Below, piece by piece: positions 44,999 to 53,062 of a stretch of 64,000 bases of DNA. The position numbers were made by a program, and so were the translations under genes. The stretch comes from Mesorhizobium opportunistum WSM2075. Its GTDB lineage: Bacteria > Pseudomonadota > Alphaproteobacteria > Rhizobiales > Rhizobiaceae. Location: positions 6,018,001 to 6,082,000 of the forward strand of contig NC_015675.1 of assembly GCF_000176035.2 (NCBI RefSeq). The letters run 5' to 3'. The first letter of the stretch is position 1; each line of letters opens with the position of its first letter. The notes beneath the pieces are model-generated. The model did not search any database. It was not told the origin of the DNA and was given only the letters and a program-made list of their open reading frames with translations.

Positions 44999-45176
44999 AT
45001 CGACCCCCACTCCGGCCCTCCGGGCCACCTCTCCCCCGATCGACGGGGGAGAGGAAATCAGGCGAAGTCGGCGCCCCCACGTTTCCAGGCTGAGCCGCGG
45101 CTAACCCTGGCGCCTTTCCTCTCCCCCGTCGATCGGGGGAGAGGTGCCGAGCGAAGCTCGGCGGAGTGGGGGTCGA
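44999..45176. repeat. Mosaic palindromic intergenic element (RIME-like) between phnA and phnY
   Basis: The ends of this 178-base element are inverted copies: ATCGACCCCCACTCCG… at the left, …CGGAGTGGGGGTCGA at the right, and CCTCTCCCCCGATCGACGG hairpins just inside both ends. Between them each end carries a short stem whose sequence differs (GGCCC-TCC-GGGCC on the left, CCGAGC-TTC-GCTCGG on the right) while pairing is kept. The centre holds CCAGGCTGAGCCGCGGCTAACCCTGG, itself self-complementary. It lies within a transcribed operon. Confidence 0.75.
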
Positions 45177-45191
45177 CATCCACGTTCGACA

Positions 45192-46448
45192 TCAAGCCAG
45201 TGCCGCCGCCATCGTCGCGTAATAGAAGGCGTCGAAATTGCGCAAGGTCGGCTCATCAGGCAAATCAGGCAGCACACGATTGACGATGAACGGCACTTCC
45301 TGCTCGGTCAGTCCGCCATGCGAGCGCAGCGGTTCGTTCAGCGCCGCCAGGTCGTGGCGGTGTTCCGAGGTGCCGATCGTCTTGTTCTCGGTCGAGACCA
45401 GCACGATGTCGCCGATGCGGTCGGCCGGCAGTTCGAAGCGCTTGCAGGCCGTCGGGCTGTCGACGACCAGCATGATGCCGTCGACCTTGGCGAGCCGGGC
45501 CATGATGCCGGCCTGGTCGGCGCCATCAGGCAGATAGGCGGTGGCAAACGAGCCGAGGGCGCCGTGATGCACGACATAGGGGTCGGTGATCGGCAGGATG
45601 ACGCGGGCGGCGTCCTTGCCGAGCCACTCGTCCAGCAGATCCTGGACATAGACGACGTCCGGCGAGCCGTCAGTCTTGTGCTTGGGCTTCATGCCGTGAT
45701 CGGCAGTGACGACAATCGCGGCGCCCAGCCCATCGAGCTCGGTCAGGTACTTGTCGAACATCTCGTAGAAGGCGTTGGCCTGCGGCACGCCAGGCGCGTA
45801 TTTGTGCTGCACATAATCGGTGGTCGTCAGGTACATGATGTCGGGGCGGAATTCCCTGAGCAGCTGAACGCCGGCGGCGAAGACGAATTCCGACAGTTCG
45901 GCCGAATAGACCTCCGGCACCGGCAGCCCAAAGTGCTTCGAGGCATTGTCGATGCCGTGCTCGGCCACGGTCGTGGTGTCCGACTTTTCCGCCGAGAAGC
46001 ACAACGCGCGACCTTCGTCGAAGGCCAGGCCCTTGCCGAGCAACGCACGCAGCTTATCCTTGGCGGTCACCACCGCAACCTTGGCGCCGGCGTCGTAGAA
46101 GGCTTGAAAAACGGTCGGCGCGCGCAGGAAGCGCGGGTCGTTCATCATCACTTCCTTGCCGGTCTCACGCTCGTAGAGATAGTTGCCGCAAATGCCATGT
46201 ACCGACGGCGGACGGCCGGTGGCGATCGACAGATTGTTGGGGTTGGTGAAGCTCGGAATGACCGAGTGGGCAAAGCGCACCGTGCCCTTCTCCTTGATCC
46301 TGACCAGAGCCGGCATCAGCCCGGCCTTTATCGCTTCGTCGAGATAGGCGGGCTCGCAGCCATCAAGGCAGATGGCGATGGCCGGCACGCGCGGCCAAGC
46401 GTAGGTGCGGCCGTTGACCGCGACATTGATGGGAGACATCTGGTTCAT
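45192..46448 (-). CDS. phnA: Phosphonoacetate hydrolase PhnA
   Basis: 418 residues from ATG 46448 (GAGGAT eight bases upstream). It is an alkaline-phosphatase-superfamily zinc hydrolase; the residues fall at D29 (CLDGCEP), nucleophile T68 (SFTNPNN), D211 and H215 (TTDYVQH), D250 and H251 (TADHGMK), and H377 (RSHGG), and most of these numbers are those I recall for the S. meliloti enzyme, which supports the start. It cleaves the C-P bond of phosphonoacetate to acetate and phosphate in the cytosol. Middle gene of phnW-phnA-phnY. Confidence 0.94.
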   Translation of the reverse strand: MNQMSPINVAVNGRTYAWPRVPAIAICLDGCEPAYLDEAIKAGLMPALVRIKEKGTVRFAHSVIPSFTNPNNLSIATGRPPSVHGICGNYLYERETGKEVMMNDPRFLRAPTVFQAFYDAGAKVAVVTAKDKLRALLGKGLAFDEGRALCFSAEKSDTTTVAEHGIDNASKHFGLPVPEVYSAELSEFVFAAGVQLLREFRPDIMYLTTTDYVQHKYAPGVPQANAFYEMFDKYLTELDGLGAAIVVTADHGMKPKHKTDGSPDVVYVQDLLDEWLGKDAARVILPITDPYVVHHGALGSFATAYLPDGADQAGIMARLAKVDGIMLVVDSPTACKRFELPADRIGDIVLVSTENKTIGTSEHRHDLAALNEPLRSHGGLTEQEVPFIVNRVLPDLPDEPTLRNFDAFYYATMAAALA

Positions 46449-46472
46449 CGAAAATCCTCGATATCGGCCGCT

Positions 46473-47672
46473 TCAAGCGGCGAGTTTGGCGCGTTCGGCG
46501 AGTGCCGCGGCGGGTGGGGTGGCGGTGTCGACGCCCATTTCACGAAGCGAGAAGGCCGCCGCCTCGACGACGCGGCGCATGACATGCTCGTCCATCTGGC
46601 CGATGCAGCCGACACGGAAGCTATCGACGGCGGTCAGCTTGCCCGGATAGATGATGAAGCCCTTTTCCTTCATCAGATCGTAGAAACGGTCGAAGGCGAA
46701 GCTGGCATGGGCCGGGTTGAAGAAGGTGACGATGATCGGCGACAGCCAGCGGTCTCCGAGCAAAGTCTCGAAGCCGAGGTCGCGCATGCCGGCCACCACG
46801 ACGTCGCGGTTCCTGGTGTAGCGGGCGCCACGGCCGGCGACACCGCCCTCGGCCTCGTGCTGGCGCAACGCTTCAAGGAAAGCGGCGACGACGTGCGTCG
46901 GCGGCGTGTAGCGCCACTGGCCGGTCTTGTTCATATGCGCCCACTGGGCGTGGACGTCGAGCGACAGCGAATGGCTGCGGCCCTTGGCCGCCTCCAGTTC
47001 GCTCTTGCGGGCGATGATGAAGCCAAAACCCGGCACGCCCTCGATGCATTTGTTGGCGGACGAGACCATCGCCTCGTAGCGGATCTCGTTGACGTCGAGG
47101 GCGACGGCGCCGAAGGCACTCATGGAATCGACGAGCAGCTTGCGGCCCTTGGCATGGACGGCCTCGGCAATCTCGGCGACCGGGTTCAAAATGCCGGAGC
47201 TGGTCTCGCAATGGATGGCGATGACATGGGTGATGGCCGGATCGGCCTCAAGCGCTGCCGCCACCTCGTCGCCGCGCGGCGGCAGGTAGTCGCCCTTGTC
47301 GATCAGCGTGTAGGCACGGCCGAGATACTGCATGGTCTGCGCGGCACGCAGGCCGTAGGCGCCGTTGGCCAGCACCAGGACCTTGCCATCCTTCGGCACG
47401 AACGAGCCGAGCATCGCCTCGACGCAGAAGGAGCCGCTGCCTTGCATCGGCACGCAATCGAATTCATCTTTCACATCGCCCGTCAGCGCCAGCAGGCGGC
47501 GGCGCAAATCGGCGGTCATGGCGCGAAAATCGCCGTCCCACGATCCCCAGTCACGCAGCATGGCCTGCTTGACCGAATAGGCCGTGGTCAGCGGCCCCGG
47601 GGTCAGCAGATAGGGCTCGCCCAGCGCCGGTGCCTCCAGGGGCTTTGGGGCAAATTTCGTCTCGGCGAGCAT
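46473..47672 (-). CDS. phnW: 2-aminoethylphosphonate-pyruvate transaminase PhnW
   Basis: 399 residues from ATG 47672 (GGAGGAC upstream); further upstream the frame lies in the divergent promoter region. Class V aminotransferase with YLLTPGPLTT at the N-terminus, PLP lysine K208 in SSANKCIEGVPGFGF, the aspartate in LLVDSMSAFG, and the phosphate-binding QGSGSFCVEAM segment. The C-terminal arm runs beyond the usual PhnW end (…GVDTATPPAAALAERAKLAA). It transfers the amino group of AEP to pyruvate, giving phosphonoacetaldehyde. First gene of its operon, divergent to the LysR regulator. Confidence 0.95.
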   Translation of the reverse strand: MLAETKFAPKPLEAPALGEPYLLTPGPLTTAYSVKQAMLRDWGSWDGDFRAMTADLRRRLLALTGDVKDEFDCVPMQGSGSFCVEAMLGSFVPKDGKVLVLANGAYGLRAAQTMQYLGRAYTLIDKGDYLPPRGDEVAAALEADPAITHVIAIHCETSSGILNPVAEIAEAVHAKGRKLLVDSMSAFGAVALDVNEIRYEAMVSSANKCIEGVPGFGFIIARKSELEAAKGRSHSLSLDVHAQWAHMNKTGQWRYTPPTHVVAAFLEALRQHEAEGGVAGRGARYTRNRDVVVAGMRDLGFETLLGDRWLSPIIVTFFNPAHASFAFDRFYDLMKEKGFIIYPGKLTAVDSFRVGCIGQMDEHVMRRVVEAAAFSLREMGVDTATPPAAALAERAKLAA

Positions 47673-47733
47673 GAGTGTCCTCCGACAGGTCGCTGCTTTT
47701 TGCGGCCTTACTCTCGGGCCGAATGACGTATTT

Positions 47734-47772
47734 GTAAAATCGTTATTTTGTATCGAAGTATCGATTTTTACG
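47734..47772. promoter_or_regulatory. Dyad in the phnW/LysR divergent region, likely regulator operator
   Basis: Inverted arms GTAAAATCG (47734-47742) and CGATTTTTAC (47763-47772) enclose TTATTTTG and the inner ATCGA-N4-TCGAT. The left part resembles the motif before phnS. This 39-base AT-rich dyad is about 60 bases before phnW and is probably the site of the AEP LysR protein. Confidence 0.6.
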
Positions 47773-47858
47773 ATGCAAGGTGCGAGCACCGCGACATAAG
47801 CTGCATGCCGCTCATGACATGCTTGTGAAGCCGGGTAACTTCGCGTCTGCATCATAAA

Positions 47859-47873
47859 TAAAATCGTTCATTT
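47859..47873. promoter_or_regulatory. Third TAAAATCGTT-type motif, proximal to the LysR start
   Basis: TAAAATCGTTCATTT shares TAAAATCGTT with the dyad at 47734-47772, about 70 bases before the regulator gene; could mediate autoregulation. The 268-base gap holds no gene. Confidence 0.4.
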
Positions 47874-47940
47874 CAATCTTTCAGTTAGCAGAACTTGCGG
47901 TAAGCTGCCGACGACCCTTGGTATCCCGGAGGCACGGTAA

Positions 47941-48810
47941 ATGCGCTACGTCCAGCTGCGGGCCTTTCATCAGGTGGCGATTTCGGGTGGTTTTTCGCGG
48001 GCGGCCGAAGCGCTGTTCCTGACCCAGCCGGCGATATCCGACCAGGTGCGCAAGCTCGAGGAAGAGTACGACGTGCTGCTGTTCAACCGGAACAAGAAGC
48101 AGGTCACGCTGACCCATTCGGGCCAGAAGCTGCTCGAAATTACCCACCGCATGTTCGACACGGAGCAGCAGGCGCTCGAGCTGCTGACCGAGTCGCGGGC
48201 GTTGCGTTCCGGCACGCTGCGCATCGTCGCCGACGCCGCGCATCACCTGCTCCACATTCTCGGCAGCTTCCGGGCCCGTTACCCCGGCGTCCAGGTTTCG
48301 GTGCGCGCCGGCAACACCGAGACGGTGATAAGCAGCCTCTACAGCTACGATGCCGATATCGGCGTGCTGGGCGAGGTGCCGACCGGACGCGATTTCGAGG
48401 TTTTGAAACTCAACTCGACACCGATCATCGCCTTCACCTCCATCGACCATCCGCTGGCGGGCAAAAAGTCGCTGACGCTCGCGCAGCTGGCGCAGGAATC
48501 GCTGGTCATGCGTGAGCGTGGCTCGAAGACGCGCCAGAAGCTCGAAGACCTGGCTGCCGCTTCGAAGGTTGAACTGCGGCCGGCGATCGAAGCCGAGGGC
48601 CGCGAGGCGGTCCGCGAGATCGTCGCCTCGGGCGCCGGCATCGGTTTCGTCTCGGCCGCCGAATTCGGTCAGGATTCACGGCTGATGCCGATCACCATCG
48701 ACGCGCCCGAGACCTTGATGGACGAAGCGCTGATCTGCCTGCGCGAGCGCAGCGGCGGCAAGCTGGTGCGCGCCTTTCTCGACATGGCAAGATCGATGTC
48801 GGCGGATTAA
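47941..48810 (+). CDS. LysR regulator of aminoethylphosphonate catabolism
   Basis: 289 residues. Winged helix-turn-helix at the N-terminus (MRYVQLRAFHQVAISGGFSR AAE…TQPAISDQVRKLEEEYDVLLF) with the unusual NRNKKQVTLTHSGQKL junction, then a type 2 binding-fold effector domain. Its position divergent to phnW and its overall sequence match the aminoethylphosphonate-catabolism-associated LysR subgroup. It presumably senses AEP or a derivative and activates phnW-A-Y and perhaps phnSTUV. Its stop overlaps the stop of the convergent FAD enzyme gene by four bases. Confidence 0.9.
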   Translation: MRYVQLRAFHQVAISGGFSRAAEALFLTQPAISDQVRKLEEEYDVLLFNRNKKQVTLTHSGQKLLEITHRMFDTEQQALELLTESRALRSGTLRIVADAAHHLLHILGSFRARYPGVQVSVRAGNTETVISSLYSYDADIGVLGEVPTGRDFEVLKLNSTPIIAFTSIDHPLAGKKSLTLAQLAQESLVMRERGSKTRQKLEDLAAASKVELRPAIEAEGREAVREIVASGAGIGFVSAAEFGQDSRLMPITIDAPETLMDEALICLRERSGGKLVRAFLDMARSMSAD

Positions 48811-51284
48811 GCGGCGGCCCTGATCTCCACTGCATCCGCCTTCACCCGCTCCGACTTCGGATCGTAGGGGCTGCGCAAATGGGCCGTGGCGGCATGCCGC
48901 TCGCCGGCGAGGTCGATCTCGAACCGCTCGCCGCTGAGGAACGCCGCATCGACGCCGGCTTCGTGTTCGATCAGTCCGAGCGCCACCGAGCGGCCGAGCG
49001 TGTGACCGTAGGCGGCAGAGCGCACTTCGCCAACCGGTTTGCCGTCGCGCAGGATCAACTCGCCGCCCCATAGCATCGGCTCGGCGTCGTCGAGCGTGAA
49101 CAGCACGACACGCCTGGCCGGCGCGGCCAACGGCTTTGACTTGATCAGCGCATCGCGTCCGATGAAACCGCCCGGCTTGTCCATGGCGACGGCAAAGCCA
49201 AGCCCCGCCTGCCAGGGGTCGATATCAGGCGTCAATTCCCTGCCCCAGGCGCGAAAACCTTTTTCGATGCGCAAGGCGTCGAGCGCGTAGTAGCCGGCGT
49301 CAGCCAAGCCGAACTCGCGGCCTGCCTCGTGCAGCGCTTCATAGACGCCGACCGCGAACTCGGTCGGCACGATCAACTCCCAGCCGAGCTCGCCGACATA
49401 GGTCATGCGGTTTGCGTAGGCGGTGGCGTAGCCGATATCGATCTCGCGGATCGTGCCGAAGGGGAAGCCGGCATTGGAAAGATCCGCCGAAGACAGTTTG
49501 CCGAGCAGATCGCGCGAGCGCGGCCCCATCAGCGCCAGCACCGCATAGGACGAGGTGACGTCGGTCAGGATCGCATGGGCATCGGCCGGGATGTTCTTGA
49601 CGATCCAGTCGGCGTCGTGGACCGCCTGCGCGGACCCCGTGACGATGAGGAATTTTTCGGCACCGAGCCGCATCACCGTGAGGTCGCTTTCGTAGCCGCC
49701 ACGGGCGTTAAGCACGCCGGTGTAGACCGAGGTGCCGACCGCCACATCGACATTGCCGGCGCAAATGCGGTTGAGCACGGCGCAGGCATCGCGACCCTGG
49801 ACGAGGAGCTTGGCGAAGGAGGTCTGGTCGAACAGGGCGACGGCTTCGCGCGTCGCCTTCATCTCTTGGCCGACCGCTTCATGCCAGTTCTGGCGGCCGA
49901 AGGCATAGTCGTTCTCGGCCTTCCCTCCCGGTGCTGCGAACCAGTTGGCGCGCTCCCAGCCCATCTTGGAACCGAAGCAGGCACCCTTGGCGGCCAGCCG
50001 ATCGTAGAGCGGCGAGCGGCGGAACGGTCGCGCGGTGTCCAGTTCCCGGTTTGGCCATGGCATGGTGTAGTGCAGGCCAAGCGTTTCCTTGACCCGGTCA
50101 TGCAGCCAGCGCGGATTGTTGTTGAAGGACGCGAAGCGCCTGATGTCGACCGGCCACAAATCCATGGTCGGCGCACTGTTGACGATCCACTCGGCCAGTG
50201 CCCTGCCCGCGCCGCCGGCGCTGGCGATGCCCATCGAATTGAAGCCGGCGCCGACATAGAAATTCTTCAGCTCCGGCGCCTCGCCGAGAAGAAAATTGTT
50301 GTCCGGCGTAAAGCTCTCGGGACCGTTGTAGAATTTCTTGACCTCGGCCTCAGCCAGTTGCGGCACGCGGATAAGCGCGTTTTCCATCAGGATCTCGAAC
50401 TGGTCCCAATCGTCGGGCAGCAGCGCGAACTCGAAACTCTCCGGGATGCCGTTCATGCCCCATGGCTTGGCGTGCGGCTCGAAGCCGCCCATGACCAGGC
50501 CGCCGACCTCTTCCTTGAAGTAGATGAAGCCGTCGGGGTCGCGCATGACCGGCAGGTCCGGATGCACGCCCTCGATCCTGCCGGTGACGATGTACATATG
50601 CTCTGCCGAGTGCAGCGGCACCGAGACGCCGCACATCAGCCCGACCTTGCGCGCCCATTGGCCGGCGCAGTTGACGACGATCTCGGCGGCGATGTCGCCG
50701 CGATCCGTCTCGACGCCGCAGGCGACACCGTTTTTCACCGTGATGCCGGTGACCTTCACCCGCTCGAATATTTGGGCGCCGCGGTTGCGCGCGCCCTTGG
50801 CCAATGATTGCGTGAGGTCCGTGGGATTGGCCTTGCCATCGCCGGGCAGCCAGACGGCGCCGACCAGATCGTTCGTCGCCATCACCGGCCACAGCTCGCC
50901 TGCTTCCTTTGCCGAGATGACATCGATCTCGACGCCTTGGGCGCGGGCCGATGCGGCCGTGCGTTTCAACACTGTCATGCGGTCGGCGGTGCGCGCCACC
51001 GACAGCGAGCCGCAATTCTTCCAGCCTGTGGCAAGACCAGTCTCGGCTTCCAATTCGCTGTAGAGCTGCGTGGAATACCGGATCAGGCTGGTCATGTTGG
51101 AATGGCTGCGGAGCTGCCCGACAAGGCCGGCTGCATGCCAAGTGGTGCCGCCGCTGAGCTGTCCCTGTTCGAGCAGGACGACATCGGTCCAGCCGAGCTT
51201 GGTCAGATGGTAGGCGACCGAGCAGCCGATGATGCCGCCGCCTATGATGACAATTCGTGCCTGAGTGGGAAATTCATGTGCCAT
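48807..51284 (-). CDS. FAD-dependent oxidoreductase fused to GcvT domain (sarcosine/dimethylglycine dehydrogenase-like)
   Basis: 825 residues. The N-terminal D-amino-acid-oxidase-type FAD domain has IVIIGGGIIGCSVAYHLTKLG (glycines 15-20) and TTWHAAGLVGQLR, where the histidine is the site of covalent FAD in dimethylglycine dehydrogenase. A bridging FAO_M domain follows, then GcvT aminomethyl-transferase-type folate domains (…DQTSFAKLLVQGRDA…, …GWELIVPTEFA…LRIEKGFRAWGRELT…). Such enzymes oxidatively remove an N-methyl group and pass it to tetrahydrofolate. The substrate could be sarcosine, dimethylglycine or an N-methyl aminophosphonate, since it adjoins the phn regulator. Same direction as the DeoR gene. 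Confidence 0.88.
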   Translation of the reverse strand: MAHEFPTQARIVIIGGGIIGCSVAYHLTKLGWTDVVLLEQGQLSGGTTWHAAGLVGQLRSHSNMTSLIRYSTQLYSELEAETGLATGWKNCGSLSVARTADRMTVLKRTAASARAQGVEIDVISAKEAGELWPVMATNDLVGAVWLPGDGKANPTDLTQSLAKGARNRGAQIFERVKVTGITVKNGVACGVETDRGDIAAEIVVNCAGQWARKVGLMCGVSVPLHSAEHMYIVTGRIEGVHPDLPVMRDPDGFIYFKEEVGGLVMGGFEPHAKPWGMNGIPESFEFALLPDDWDQFEILMENALIRVPQLAEAEVKKFYNGPESFTPDNNFLLGEAPELKNFYVGAGFNSMGIASAGGAGRALAEWIVNSAPTMDLWPVDIRRFASFNNNPRWLHDRVKETLGLHYTMPWPNRELDTARPFRRSPLYDRLAAKGACFGSKMGWERANWFAAPGGKAENDYAFGRQNWHEAVGQEMKATREAVALFDQTSFAKLLVQGRDACAVLNRICAGNVDVAVGTSVYTGVLNARGGYESDLTVMRLGAEKFLIVTGSAQAVHDADWIVKNIPADAHAILTDVTSSYAVLALMGPRSRDLLGKLSSADLSNAGFPFGTIREIDIGYATAYANRMTYVGELGWELIVPTEFAVGVYEALHEAGREFGLADAGYYALDALRIEKGFRAWGRELTPDIDPWQAGLGFAVAMDKPGGFIGRDALIKSKPLAAPARRVVLFTLDDAEPMLWGGELILRDGKPVGEVRSAAYGHTLGRSVALGLIEHEAGVDAAFLSGERFEIDLAGERHAATAHLRSPYDPKSERVKADAVEIRAAA

Positions 51285-51332
51285 GGGCGTTCCGCCATTT
51301 GAAGGGATGGCTGGACATTAGCAGGGAAAAGC

Positions 51333-51366
51333 CAAATATCAACCCAAAAAGTCACAAAATATCACA
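51333..51366. promoter_or_regulatory. Direct repeats before the FAD oxidoreductase gene
   Basis: CAAATATCAAC (51333-51343) and AAAATATCACA (51356-51366) repeat in the same orientation with a 23-base (two-turn) period, in an A-rich gap next to the DeoR gene. Candidate DeoR-type site or promoter element. Confidence 0.35.
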
Positions 51367-52156
51367 TCAGACTTGCCACTATGAGTTCGGGTCCCTTTTG
51401 CGAAAGCGCCTCGGCAAGCGCGGTGTCCGGATTGGCGTCGACGATCACGCCGGCGGCGCGCTCGAAATTCGGAATCCTGAGCGGCGTCAGCTTGCCGAAC
51501 TTGCTGCTGTCCAGGGCGAAATAGGCCTTGCCGGCAAAAGCGATCATGCGGCCACGCTGCTCCGCGCCGGCGCGGGTGAAGTCGGTCACCTCGCCATCCG
51601 GGGACAGGGCACCGCCCCCGAGGAAGGCGATGTCGACACGGAAGTGAGCCATCGCATCGAGCGTGTCGATGCCGGAAGCCGCCTCCTCGCCGGGATCGAC
51701 TTCGCCGCCCAGCATATGCACACGCATGCCCGGGACATGGCATAGATGCAGCGCGATCGGCAGGCTGGCCGTGCAGATGGTGAGATCGCGCAGGTCGGCC
51801 ATGGCATGCGCGACGGCCAAAGTGGTGGTGCCGGAATCGAGAAAGACCACCATTCCGTCCTTAACCAGGCCGGCGGCAGCCTTGCCGATCGCCGCCTTGC
51901 CGTGGGCATTTTCCTGGCTGCGCAGGCTCATCGCCGGCTCGCTCGGCTCGAAGCGGGCGGCGCCGCCATGCACGATGCCGAGCCTCCCCTGGTCCGAAAG
52001 CAGCTTCAAATCACGGCGGATGGTTTCGCGCGAGACATCGAAGAACCCGGCAAGCTCGGCGACGCTGACGGAACCCTGGGCGCTCAACCGCCTCAGGATC
52101 TCGTCGTGGCGTCTTGGGGCAAGTGCGCGCACCGGCAGGCGGCTGACGGGAGACAT
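51362..52156 (-). CDS. DeoR/GlpR-family transcriptional regulator
   Basis: 264 residues. N-terminal helix-turn-helix with RRHDEILRRLSAQGSVSVAELAGFFDVSRETIRRDL and the C-terminal DeoR sensor fold (…VFLDSGTTTLAVA…, …DIAFLGGGALSPDGEVTDF…). The sensor domain normally recognises a phosphorylated sugar or related intermediate. It precedes the FAD/GcvT oxidoreductase gene in the same direction, with a 77-base gap holding direct repeats; by position it regulates that gene. Confidence 0.9.
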   Translation of the reverse strand: MSPVSRLPVRALAPRRHDEILRRLSAQGSVSVAELAGFFDVSRETIRRDLKLLSDQGRLGIVHGGAARFEPSEPAMSLRSQENAHGKAAIGKAAAGLVKDGMVVFLDSGTTTLAVAHAMADLRDLTICTASLPIALHLCHVPGMRVHMLGGEVDPGEEAASGIDTLDAMAHFRVDIAFLGGGALSPDGEVTDFTRAGAEQRGRMIAFAGKAYFALDSSKFGKLTPLRIPNFERAAGVIVDANPDTALAEALSQKGPELIVASLM

Positions 52157-52254
52157 GGCGATCCTCGTGTCGAGCGATGATGTTGCAATATGTGGCAGTG
52201 AACCCGCATGGACGCAACCACGCCGGCGTGACCGGCGGCATTGATATTGCCTGT

Positions 52255-52953
52255 CTAGGATTTTCGCGACAGACCTTCGTCCTTTATGGCGTTGACGAGT
52301 GTCTCGCTGCCTTCGCGAAGATGCTGGCTCAGAATGCTCACGGCCTTGTTGCCGTCGCGCTGCCGGCAGGCGGCCAGCAGGTCGCGGTGCTCGGCCTGCG
52401 AGCGGGTGCGATAGTCGAGGTTCGACAACAGGATGCGGACATAGCGATCGGCCGCATTGTGGTGCGCCTCGATCAGGCCGAGCAAACGCCGGTTGCCGCA
52501 GGCATCATAGAGAGCCAGGTGAAAGGTCCGGTTGAGCGCCCCCCATCTGCCGACATTGCGCTCGGCATCGATCTGGTCGAGTGCTTGTCCGGCCTCATCG
52601 AGCTTGTCGCCCGACAGGACGGGAACAGAGAGCTGGAGCGCCTCGCATTCGAGCAATTCGCGCACCGCGTAGATCTCTGTGATTTCGGCACTGTCCATTC
52701 GGGCGACATGCGCGCCCTTGGTCGGGTGAATGGACACGATGCCCTCGGCCTCCAACTGGCGAAGCGCATCACGGATCGGCATGCGGCTGAAGCCGAACCG
52801 TTCGGCCAGATCGTCCTGGCGCAGCGCGGTGCCTGCTTTCAAGGATCCGCTGGCTATAGCTTCGCGCAGGACATTGGCTACCTGCTCCGCCACCGTCTGC
52901 GGTCTCTCGATCAGGCCTTCCACAAATCCGCGCAAACGATGCTCCCGCTTCAT
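52255..52953 (-). CDS. GntR-family transcriptional regulator, FCD type
   Basis: 232 residues: winged helix-turn-helix (…LRQDDLAERFGFSRMPIRDALRQLEAEGIV…) and FCD domain (…RTFHLALYDACGNRRLLGLIEAHHN…) with the metal-binding Asp/His positions D…H…H. A solo regulator between the DeoR gene and the acyltransferase gene, so its target is unclear; it may govern genes to either side. A TTGTGTACAG motif about 50 bases ahead of its ATG resembles the FadR-subfamily operator. Confidence 0.9.
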   Translation of the reverse strand: MKREHRLRGFVEGLIERPQTVAEQVANVLREAIASGSLKAGTALRQDDLAERFGFSRMPIRDALRQLEAEGIVSIHPTKGAHVARMDSAEITEIYAVRELLECEALQLSVPVLSGDKLDEAGQALDQIDAERNVGRWGALNRTFHLALYDACGNRRLLGLIEAHHNAADRYVRILLSNLDYRTRSQAEHRDLLAACRQRDGNKAVSILSQHLREGSETLVNAIKDEGLSRKS

Positions 52954-53000
52954 CCGATATCCAGCCTAATGGAAAACCGCTTTTGCGGATATAAGTATCC

Positions 53001-53010
53001 TTGTGTACAG
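53001..53010. promoter_or_regulatory. FadR-subfamily-like operator before the GntR gene
   Basis: TTGTGTACAG carries the TGT-N-TACA core common in sites of GntR/FCD regulators and lies 48-58 bases upstream of the GntR start; likely autoregulatory. Confidence 0.35.
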
Positions 53011-53062
53011 GAGAGCTAGCCTGACCTTACCGTCGCTTCGGAAGCGGCATCGTGGCGCGCGC

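Noticed and set aside
44960..45028. N-terminal extension of phnY
   Set aside because: It would be translated from the palindromic repeat; with ATG 44959 the catalytic cysteine falls at position 291 as expected.
45144..47726. 860-codon plus-strand open frame opposite phnA and phnW
   Set aside because: PhnA and PhnW on the minus strand have complete active sites, and the opposite product shows no fold or family feature.
49329..50807. 492-codon plus-strand open frame inside the FAD/GcvT gene
   Set aside because: It is antisense to conserved FAD and GcvT domain sequence, with a composition typical of shadow frames.
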